Shown here in pieces: positions 1 through 5,099 of a stretch of DNA of 5,488 bases. Source of the DNA: Thermodesulfobacteriota bacterium (GTDB lineage: Bacteria > Desulfobacterota > Syntrophobacteria > BM002). The notes below the pieces were generated by a model. The model was not told the origin of the DNA. It did no database searches and worked only from the letters and a program-made list of their open reading frames with translations. Each line of letters opens with the position of its first letter. Positions within the stretch are counted from its first letter, which is position 1. Where the stretch lies: positions 1-5,488 of the forward strand of contig CAMYLW010000145.1 in NCBI GenBank assembly GCA_947259475.1, written 5' to 3'. The position numbers were made by a program, and so were the translations under genes.

Positions 1-117
1 ATCTCAAATATCAAACAAATAACAATGATCAAAATTCAAAATTCCAAACCTGTTTTGGTCATTGAGTATTGGAATTTGAGATTTGTGATTTGGAATTTGG
101 TGCTTGGAGTTTGGGAT
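1..117. repeat. Inverted pair of heptamer arrays (TTGRRAT family)
   Basis: Right block, 62-117, is eight back-to-back 7-base units: TTGAGTA, TTGGAAT, TTGAGAT, TTGTGAT, TTGGAAT, TTGGTGC, TTGGAGT, TTGGGAT. Left block, 1-47, is the same motif on the other strand (ATCTCAA, ATATCAA, ATAACAA, TGATCAA, AATTCAA, AATTCCAA) with small length irregularities. The result is extreme strand asymmetry: only one G in 1-51 and only one C in 61-119. AATTCCAA at 40-47 pairs perfectly with TTGGAATT at 69-76, and CCAAA 44-48 with TTTGG 54-58 is an alternative inner stem. The pattern resembles short intergenic repeats I recall from Desulfobacterota-like genomes. It may continue to the left of the window. Confidence 0.85.
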
Positions 118-133
118 TTCATAAGTTTGCCTT

Positions 134-149
134 ACTCCATCACTCCAGC
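134..149. repeat. Short octamer repeat (ACTCCAYC, two units)
   Basis: Two tandem 8-base units, ACTCCATC and ACTCCAGC. The reverse complement of 136-148 is identical over 13 bases to 3781-3793, so this is a solo piece of the same octamer family that forms the inverted repeat at 3774-3857. A weak partial partner (TGGAGTAGTTGG) follows at 240-251 and could pair imperfectly. Confidence 0.6.
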
Positions 150-301
150 AGACTGCCGCAAGACCGGAACATTTTTGGCCAACTTAACAAACCTGGACTG
201 AGCGAGGTCCTGCGTGATAGTATCAAAAGCTATGTTTTTTGGAGTAGTTGGTGGGTCGGATGGTTCCGCACCACTGGTCCAGCCGCCGCATTCTTGATAG
301 T
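150..301. other. Spacer with no recognisable gene
   Basis: This is the remainder of the 315-base stretch before the first gene. One plus-strand frame stays open across it and ends with TGA at 321-323, overlapping the first gene's start. Its upstream part is only translated heptamer repeat and I recognise no protein in it. No convincing sigma-70 promoter pair, riboswitch or terminator was seen. The transcript of the first gene may start here or further upstream, outside the window. Confidence 0.4.
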
Positions 302-306
302 AAGGA
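302..306 (+). promoter_or_regulatory. Ribosome binding site supporting the TTG start
   Basis: AAGGA ends 9 bases before TTG at 316. An in-frame TGA at 307-309 rules out any earlier start, and no ATG or GTG near the conserved N-terminus offers an alternative. Together these decide the start of the first glycosyltransferase. Confidence 0.6.
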
Positions 307-315
307 TGAAGGAAA

Positions 316-1566
316 TTGATTGAAGGCCGAGAGAGAGTAATAGGTTACATACTAAAAGGTTATCCCCGTATTAGTGAGACCTTCATCTCCAATGAGATTA
401 ACCTGTTGGAAAACCTTGGTTTCCCGCTCCATCTTTTTCCCATGCGTCAGCCGCGGGAGCACTTTACCCACGAAAGCGTAAAACAAATTCGGGCCTCGGT
501 AGACTATCTTCCCGAAACCCTTCTGGTACCGTTGCCTCGTCTACTTTACCATAACTTCTTGCTGGCAAAAAAGAGTCCAGAGGCCTATTCTGAAGCCTTC
601 AGGATCATGCTAACTCGCTTGCGCCGTTCAAGGAAAGTCGCCACCATTAAACACTTACTCCAGGCCGGATATCTGGTTCACGCCCTGCTTCCCGGCACGA
701 AAGTTTGTCACCTGCACGCTCACTTTGCCCATTCGCCCACCTCGGTGGCCCTGTTTGCCAACAAACTGAGCGGTTTACCATTCAGTTTTAGCGCCCACGC
801 CAAGGATATCTATACTTCGGCCCCCCGACAACTGAAGGAGAAAATTGCGCTGGCGAGCTTCGTAGTGACCTGCACCGAGTACAACCGTCGTTTTCTCGAA
901 GAGTTGACTCCCGAGGGTCCGTCCATTCACTGTATCTATCACGGCATCGACGCCAGACTTTTTAATGGGCCATCCGAGCCGCGGGAACCCTCACCTCCGT
1001 ACCGGATACTGAGCATTGCCCGCCTGGTTGAAAAGAAAGGGTTACCCACGGTGATTAGTGCCCTGCGCCTTCTGCTCGACCAGGGGTACTCGTTTCGCTA
1101 CACTCTGATTGGTGATGGGGAAGATCGGCGACCAATTCTGAATCATCTGCACAATTTAGGACTTGGTGATTCTTGCCACTGGTTGGGGACCCAGCCACAC
1201 GACAGGGTGATTGATGAGTATAGGCAAGCTGATCTTTTCGTCTTGGGCTGCGAGGTGGCCAGTAACGGTGACCGGGACGGCATTCCCAATGTTTTCCTCG
1301 AGAGTATGGCCATGGGGGTGCCGGTGTTGGCCACCCGAGTCTCAGCTATCCCAGAGCTTGTGGAAGACGGTCGCACCGGACTACTAGTGGAACCTGGTCA
1401 ACCTGAAGCAATGGCCACAGGTATGGTCCGATTGTTAATTGATCAGAATTTGCGTCACCGCATCATCACCGCTGCACGCCAACAAGTCAGGGAAGATTTC
1501 GATAACCGCAAGCTGATTCAAAAGCTCGCCGCAGTATTTGAACAAGCAGGAATGGGGCGCAGGTAA
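316..1566 (+). CDS. GT4-family glycosyltransferase, WcaL-like (GT-B fold)
   Basis: This 416-residue protein probably transfers a sugar from a nucleotide-sugar donor to a lipid-linked or growing surface glycan, at the cytoplasmic face of the inner membrane. Residues 9-28 (GYILKGYPRISETFISNEI) carry the N-terminal signature of WcaL/AmsK-like exopolysaccharide transferases. Next come an HAHFAH motif at 134-139 and FSAHAKDIY at 158-166. The C-terminal donor domain begins around 229, with ARLVEKKG (R236, K241, expected to contact donor phosphates) and GDGED at 266-270. The family EX7E motif appears as D321-X7-E329 within DRDGIPNVFLES, followed by VSAIPELVEDGRTGLLV. Length is normal for GT4. There is no signal peptide or membrane segment. 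The start is TTG with AAGGA upstream, and an in-frame stop at 307 excludes a longer form. Family is confident; the sugar, linkage and acceptor cannot be read from sequence. Confidence 0.93.
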   Translation: MIEGRERVIGYILKGYPRISETFISNEINLLENLGFPLHLFPMRQPREHFTHESVKQIRASVDYLPETLLVPLPRLLYHNFLLAKKSPEAYSEAFRIMLTRLRRSRKVATIKHLLQAGYLVHALLPGTKVCHLHAHFAHSPTSVALFANKLSGLPFSFSAHAKDIYTSAPRQLKEKIALASFVVTCTEYNRRFLEELTPEGPSIHCIYHGIDARLFNGPSEPREPSPPYRILSIARLVEKKGLPTVISALRLLLDQGYSFRYTLIGDGEDRRPILNHLHNLGLGDSCHWLGTQPHDRVIDEYRQADLFVLGCEVASNGDRDGIPNVFLESMAMGVPVLATRVSAIPELVEDGRTGLLVEPGQPEAMATGMVRLLIDQNLRHRIITAARQQVREDFDNRKLIQKLAAVFEQAGMGRR

Positions 1567-1650
1567 GGGCATGGCGCTTTGTGACGCAAGACGGGCAAAA
1601 CGAGAGAGGTCGGGCCAGACGTGTGTGCCAAGATTAAGCAGTAATTCCCC

Positions 1651-1662
1651 GTCTCGCGAGAC
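1651..1662. repeat. Perfect 12-base palindrome
   Basis: GTCTCGCGAGAC reads identically on both strands and sits in the 146-base gap between the two GT4 genes, about 50 bases before the second ATG. It could be an operator half-site pair or a small hairpin, but there is no loop and no following T-run, so it is not a standard terminator. A palindrome of this length can also arise by chance. Confidence 0.4.
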
Positions 1663-1712
1663 CTGAACGAATCCACCCGGTAGGAAGTGGCCATTAAATC
1701 TTCGGTACAAAT

Positions 1713-2861
1713 ATGTCTCGGTCACTAAACATTGCATTCTATGCCCCCTTAAAACCATTGGGACACCACCATCCTTCTGGTGATCTGGTCATTGGTACTG
1801 GACTTTATCAGTTTCTCCAGGGACGTGGTCATCGTTTGGAAAGCATCAGCCAGTTCCGAACCCGCTGGATTTACTGGAAGCCTTGGCGCTGGCTTCAGTT
1901 CCTCAGGGCTCGCAGTCGTTCGCTGCAGCGCTGTCGGAAACTGGACGCTAATCTTTGGCTAACCTACCACAGCTACTACAAAGCACCCGATCTCCTTGGC
2001 CCCGACTGCAGTCGCCGTTTGAGGCTGCCTTACACGATTTTTCAGGGCATCTATTCCACCAAGAGGCGTAAACGCTGGCAGACGTGGGCCGGTTTTGTCC
2101 TGAACCGACGAGCGCTTCTGGGTGCCGACCACGTTTTCACCAACAGAAAAGAAGATTTCGTTAACCTGGGCAGGATAGTGCCAGAAGAGAGTCTCACCTA
2201 CGTGGTGCCAGGAATCTTGCCGGAGCAGTTCATTTTTGATGCAAGATCCAGAAAACGACTGCGACAAGAGTGGGATGTAACTGAAGGGGTTGTGGTGCTT
2301 ACCGCCGCCATGTTCCGCCCAGGGGTCAAGAGCGAGGGACTCTCCTGGGTGATTCGCTCCTGTGGCGAGCTTTTCCGCCAGAATGTCCCCCTGTATCTGG
2401 TGATAGCGGGAGAAGGTAAGGAAGACCGCCATCTTCGCCAACTGGCTGACTCCTACCTTCCTGGACGAGTTCGATTTCTTGGCAAGGTGGCCCGGAAGGA
2501 GATGTACCGCTTTTACAGTGCCGGGGATTTGTTTGTCTTCCCTGGCATTCGTGAGTCACTGGGCATGGTTTTCTTGGAAGCTCAATCCTGCGGACTACCT
2601 GTAGTGGCCTTTGCAGACGGTGGGGTCCCGGAGGTGGTGGCAGATGGCGTCTGCGGTTATTTGGTTCGCCCTTTTGATGCCAGAGAGTTCAATGAGGCCA
2701 TTGCCCGGCTACTGGCTGACCGGATTTTGAGAAAACGGATGGGAGAGGCGGCAAGTGGTTACGTACGGAGCAGACACGATCTCAAGCAAAACTACCACAT
2801 TGTGGAAGATACTCTGCTCGGAATAGTTGACAAGAAAAACCCGCAGAGGCGTGGGACATAG
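1713..2861 (+). CDS. GT4-family glycosyltransferase, second copy
   Basis: This 382-residue GT-B glycosyltransferase is clearly different in sequence from its upstream neighbour and probably adds another sugar to the same glycan. The N-terminal acceptor domain starts LNIAFYAPLKPLGHHHPSGDLVIGTGLYQFL (residues 5-35), a Rossmann strand followed by a glycine-containing loop and helix. VVPGIL at 164-169 marks the inter-domain linker. The donor domain has MFRPGVKSEGL at 200-210 (R202 and K206 in the usual phosphate-contact positions), AGEGKED at 232-238, a canonical E281-X7-E289 in ESLGMVFLEA, and GGVPEVVADGVCGYLV at 303-318. No membrane segment is seen. The ATG fits the first beta strand, but the best Shine-Dalgarno-like AGGA (1682-1685) is 27 bases away, so initiation may be weak. 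The TAG stop lies inside a tandem heptamer repeat. Family confident, substrate unknown. Confidence 0.93.
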   Translation: MSRSLNIAFYAPLKPLGHHHPSGDLVIGTGLYQFLQGRGHRLESISQFRTRWIYWKPWRWLQFLRARSRSLQRCRKLDANLWLTYHSYYKAPDLLGPDCSRRLRLPYTIFQGIYSTKRRKRWQTWAGFVLNRRALLGADHVFTNRKEDFVNLGRIVPEESLTYVVPGILPEQFIFDARSRKRLRQEWDVTEGVVVLTAAMFRPGVKSEGLSWVIRSCGELFRQNVPLYLVIAGEGKEDRHLRQLADSYLPGRVRFLGKVARKEMYRFYSAGDLFVFPGIRESLGMVFLEAQSCGLPVVAFADGGVPEVVADGVCGYLVRPFDAREFNEAIARLLADRILRKRMGEAASGYVRSRHDLKQNYHIVEDTLLGIVDKKNPQRRGT

Positions 2862-2891
2862 AGCATGGGGCATGGAGCATAGAGCATAGGG
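2857..2891 (+). repeat. Tandem heptamer CATRGRG, five units
   Basis: Five exact-period 7-base units occur in a row: CATAGAG, CATGGGG, CATGGAG, CATAGAG, CATAGGG. The first unit contains the TAG stop codon (2859-2861) of the upstream glycosyltransferase, so the array begins within the coding region. No inverted partner block was found nearby. Confidence 0.85.
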
Positions 2892-2901
2892 AAATGAAGC
2901 T

Positions 2902-2972
2902 GACAGGAGGCAGAGGACAGCTGGCAGCCCTTCGACCAGTTCAGGACAGGCGGGCAGATTGCAGCAGGCAGG
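2902..2972 (+). repeat. Degenerate GRCAG heptamers around a 25-base dispersed-type motif
   Basis: 2902-2929 is four 7-base units: GACAGGA, GGCAGAG, GACAGCT, GGCAGCC. CAG triplets continue at 2947, 2955, 2962 and 2969 with spacings of 8, 7 and 7. Embedded at 2928-2952 is a segment beginning CCCTTCGACCAGTTCAGGAC. From memory it resembles a widely dispersed intergenic motif of the type CCTTCGACAGGCTCAGGAC found in many environmental genomes; this resemblance was not checked. Confidence 0.55.
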
Positions 2973-2975
2973 AGA

Positions 2976-3045
2976 TAGAGGTCAGAGATCAGACGTCAGA
3001 GGTCAGGGGTAGAGCTGATCTCTGACCTCCGACTTCTGACCTCTG
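2976..3045. repeat. Long hairpin built from GAGGTCA heptamers
   Basis: The left arm 2976-3006 and right arm 3015-3045 are 31 bases each, separated by an 8-base loop (GGGTAGAG). 25 positions pair by Watson-Crick rules, three more as G-U, and three mismatch. Each arm is itself a tandem array. On the left: GAGGTCA, GAGATCA, GACGTCA, GAGGTCA (2978-3005). On the right: TGATCTC, TGACCTC, CGACTTC, TGACCTC (3016-3043). It lies between the second glycosyltransferase and the phosphatase. No T-run follows, so it is not a typical intrinsic terminator, although in RNA it could stall decay or polymerase. Confidence 0.85.
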
Positions 3046-3054
3046 TGATAGACG

Positions 3055-3086
3055 GATTGAACGATTTGACTAATCGACTAATAAAC
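3055..3086 (+). repeat. Octamer-phased array with small inverted repeat
   Basis: Four consecutive 8-base units occur: GATTGAAC, GATTTGAC, TAATCGAC, TAATAAAC. The two halves are inverted relative to each other: CGATT (3062-3066) pairs with AATCG (3072-3076) across a 5-base loop, with outer ATT/AAT pairs. It ends two bases before the phosphatase ribosome binding site, so pairing there could influence ribosome access. Confidence 0.55.
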
Positions 3087-3087
3087 A

Positions 3088-3093
3088 AAGGAG
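3088..3093 (+). promoter_or_regulatory. Ribosome binding site choosing the GTG at 3104
   Basis: AAGGAG leaves 10 bases to GTG 3104 but only one base to GTG 3095. Normal spacing therefore favours the downstream GTG, giving a 197-residue protein instead of 200. Confidence 0.7.
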
Positions 3094-3103
3094 AGTGGCC
3101 TTC

Positions 3104-3697
3104 GTGCTTACCTATTTCGCACTAATGCGCCATGCTGAGACCGAATGGAACCGCGAGAAGCGTGTCCAGGGTCAGCAGGATTCCCCCCTCACCTCCAGCG
3201 GCAGACAACAGGCCAGGAGATGGGGATGCTCTCTGGCGCGACATCAGCTGGATTACATGGTGAGCAGTGATCTAGGCAGGGCGACCCACACAGCTACCTT
3301 GATAAACCATAGTCTGGTACTCCCCTGCTCGCTGGAGCCCCGACTGCGAGAACAGGATTGGGGTAGTTGGTCAGGCAGTAAGCTCAGTGACCTCTTTAAC
3401 ACGAATGAACTCAAGGTGCAGGAGAAACTGGGCTGGGATTTTAGGCCCTTGGACGGAGAAGGTCGTCTGGAAGTCTTGCAGCGTAGTCGGCAGGCACTGG
3501 TGGATATTGCTCAACAGATGAGGGGCAATCGTATCCTGGTGATTACCCATGGGGGAGTCATTAGATGTTTGCTCTATCGGCTGAGCGGCAGAAGGTTTTT
3601 GCCGGACGAACCGGCCCTGATAAAACCTTATCGGTTGCACTGGCTGAGTTATAATGGTGAGGGATTTAAGGTCTACAGGCTGAATGAAGAGATATGA
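3104..3697 (+). CDS. Histidine phosphatase superfamily protein (phosphoglycerate-mutase-like)
   Basis: A cytoplasmic phosphatase of 197 residues, usual length for the CobC/PhoE/GpmB-type branch. LMRHAETEWN at residues 7-16 carries the RHxxT motif, with H10 the expected phospho-acceptor. Then DSPLTSSGRQQA (26-37), SSDLGRATHTA (54-64, R59 expected in the phosphate pocket), LREQDWGSWSG (81-91, E83 the likely proton donor) and VITHGGVIRCL (146-156, H149 the second catalytic histidine). All core residues are present, so the enzyme should be active. Family members dephosphorylate small metabolites, often sugar phosphates or phosphoglycerates, so a role on a phosphorylated sugar intermediate of the flanking glycosyltransferases is plausible but inferred. 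GTG 3104 is chosen on ribosome-site spacing; GTG 3095 would add three residues. The gene is bounded on both sides by repeat-rich spacers. Confidence 0.92.
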   Translation: MLTYFALMRHAETEWNREKRVQGQQDSPLTSSGRQQARRWGCSLARHQLDYMVSSDLGRATHTATLINHSLVLPCSLEPRLREQDWGSWSGSKLSDLFNTNELKVQEKLGWDFRPLDGEGRLEVLQRSRQALVDIAQQMRGNRILVITHGGVIRCLLYRLSGRRFLPDEPALIKPYRLHWLSYNGEGFKVYRLNEEI

Positions 3698-3773
3698 AAC
3701 CAATATTACACCTCCAGAGGTTGTTGCCGTACTTGCCATCTGTTAGGGAGTTGGAACCAGTAGGCCACAGTCG

Positions 3774-3857
3774 TGGAGTACTGGAGTGATGGAACGACGA
3801 AAAAAACCTTCGGAACTCAAGATTTTGTGCAATACTCCAACACTCCAACACTCCAAG
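3774..3857. repeat. Octamer-built inverted repeat (ACTCCAAC / TGGAGTR)
   Basis: The right block 3834-3857 is three tandem 8-base units, ACTCCAAC, ACTCCAAC, ACTCCAAG. The left block 3773-3788 is GTGGAGTA, CTGGAGTG, continuing ATGGA. 3774-3793 pairs with 3836-3855 at 17 of 20 positions around a 42-base loop. 13 bases (3781-3793) recur as the reverse complement at 136-148. The element fills most of the spacer before the MurG-like gene, and an open frame running through it is a translation of the repeat and not part of the protein. Confidence 0.8.
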
Positions 3858-3905
3858 AACCATTGTCTAAAGGACATCGGCTGTTTTCTGTGCAGCTGTT
3901 TTTGC

Positions 3906-3909
3906 AGGA
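3906..3909 (+). promoter_or_regulatory. Ribosome binding site fixing the start at 3915
   Basis: AGGA lies 5 bases before ATG 3915. The frame is open upstream to ATG 3786, but those 43 codons mostly translate the octamer inverted repeat. The conserved protein begins exactly at MKIIHYCQHVLGIGH. Confidence 0.65.
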
Positions 3910-3914
3910 CGAAG

Positions 3915-5099
3915 ATGAAGATAATCCATTATTGCCAACACGTCCTGGGTATAGGCCACTACTTCCGAAGTCTGGAGATTGCCCGGGCACTACACCGTCA
4001 TCAACTATTTTTAGTAAGCGGCGGTCCCCCGGTGGGTGCGGAATTACCCTCGCATGTAAGCGAATACGGACTACCGGGGTTGCAGATGGATTCAGGGTTT
4101 AGCACCATTTTCCCAACCGAAAAAAACCGTTCCCTGGAGGAGGTCCAGGAGGAGCGCACGAATCTTCTCTATTCCTTGTTCGAAAAAACCGCTCCTGACC
4201 TCTTTATGGTCGAGTTGTATCCGTTTGGGCGAAAACGTTTCCATTTTGAGTTACTCCCGATTTTGGAGGCAATTCACCGGGGTGATTTCGGCTCAACCAG
4301 AGTAGTCTGTAGCCTCCGCGACATTCTGGTGGAAAAGAAGGATCAAGAGTTTTATGAACGCAGAGTGCTGGATGTACTTAACAAATATTTCGGGGCCCTG
4401 TTGGTGCACGCAGATGCGACCCTGGTTTCGCTGGATGAGACCTTTGCGAGCACGGCTGATATCAAAATACCTGTGGTGTACACAGGCTTTGTAACGGCTC
4501 GGCCAAGTGGAAACGATGGTGCAAACATACGGAAGCGGTTAGAACTCAAAGAGAACGAGCCACTGATTGTGGCTAGCGCCGGAGGAGGAAGAGTAGGGGC
4601 GGATCTTCTTGGGGCTGTGTTGGATGCCCATGCTCGGCTGGCTGAGTCCAGACAATTACGGCTGTGCGTTTTTACCGGGCCGTTCATGGCTGAGGAAGAT
4701 TTTTCCGCTCTTGAGGATAAGGCAGCCTCAGTGCCAGGAGTACAGTTGGCCAGATTTACCACTGAATTTCTCTCCTTTCTGGCAGCCGCTGATCTTTCCA
4801 TCAGTATGGCGGGTTACAACACCTGCATGAATATATTGGCGGCTAGAGTCCCCTCACTGGTGTGGCCATTTGGTCAAAATCAAGAGCAGCGACTCCGGGC
4901 GCAGAAACTTGCAGCCCTGGGCAGTTTAGCACTATTGAACCAAGAGGACCTGGAACCGTCGCGACTGGCAGTCCTGATGGAGAAAGCCCTCAGGGCGGGA
5001 AGAGATCCCGTGGAGCCTTCTGTCAATTTGGCTGGGGCCGAAGTGACTGCTCGGTGGCTGGAGGAGTGGTGTGGTCAGGAGGAAGGCAGAGTGCCATGA
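3915..5099 (+). CDS. MurG-like glycosyltransferase (COG4671-type)
   Basis: This 394-residue GT-B protein resembles the predicted glycosyl transferases related to MurG/GT28. The N-terminus MKIIHYCQHVLGIGHYFRSLEIARAL (1-26) contains the G12-x-G14-H15 loop expected to bind acceptor or donor. VCSLRDILVEKK (131-142) follows in the acceptor domain. After the linker VVYTGFVTAR (187-196), the donor domain has IVASAGGGRVGADLL (218-232), FTGPF (253-257), SISMAGYNTCMNILAARVPSLVWPF (295-319) and QNQEQRLRAQKLAALG (321-336). The last two correspond to the MurG-type AG(S/A)xT and Q-rich donor loops. No signal peptide or transmembrane helix is visible. It probably acts peripherally at the inner membrane on a nucleotide-sugar donor; the actual sugar is unknown. 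Its TGA overlaps the ATG of the deacetylase gene, indicating translational coupling. It is not MurG itself: sequence and context differ. Confidence 0.88.
   Translation: MKIIHYCQHVLGIGHYFRSLEIARALHRHQLFLVSGGPPVGAELPSHVSEYGLPGLQMDSGFSTIFPTEKNRSLEEVQEERTNLLYSLFEKTAPDLFMVELYPFGRKRFHFELLPILEAIHRGDFGSTRVVCSLRDILVEKKDQEFYERRVLDVLNKYFGALLVHADATLVSLDETFASTADIKIPVVYTGFVTARPSGNDGANIRKRLELKENEPLIVASAGGGRVGADLLGAVLDAHARLAESRQLRLCVFTGPFMAEEDFSALEDKAASVPGVQLARFTTEFLSFLAAADLSISMAGYNTCMNILAARVPSLVWPFGQNQEQRLRAQKLAALGSLALLNQEDLEPSRLAVLMEKALRAGRDPVEPSVNLAGAEVTARWLEEWCGQEEGRVP

Noticed and set aside
69..323. Plus-strand open frame of 84 codons before the first glycosyltransferase
   Set aside because: Its first 25 or so codons are the heptamer and octamer repeats, it has no ribosome site at the TTG start, and the remaining tail matches no family I recognise. 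A truncated gene end at 150-323 cannot be fully excluded.
1959..2441. Minus-strand open frame of 160 codons
   Set aside because: It is opposite the GT4 gene with clear motifs, and its translation shows no domain or start signal.
3058..3084. Possible promoter (TTGAAC and TAATAA, 15 bases apart) before the phosphatase
   Set aside because: Both boxes are explained by the octamer array, spacing is short, and the transcript would start at or after the ribosome binding site.
3710..3721. Small ACCTC-CA-GAGGT inverted repeat after the phosphatase stop as a terminator
   Set aside because: The stem is only 5 pairs with a 2-base loop and no T-run follows.
1..3857. CRISPR array
   Set aside because: Units are 7-8 bases and directly adjacent with no unique spacers, and no cas genes are present.
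3799..4190. Recurring CGAAAAAACC-like strings at about 3799, 4119 and 4183
   Set aside because: The two in the coding region encode ordinary Glu/Lys/Asn or Glu/Lys/Thr codons and the flanks differ, so chance is the simplest explanation.
4352..4801. Minus-strand open frame of 149 codons
   Set aside because: It lies wholly opposite the MurG-like gene, whose conserved motifs are in the plus-strand frame; the reverse reading is low-complexity Ser/Ala/Arg and typical of an antisense shadow.
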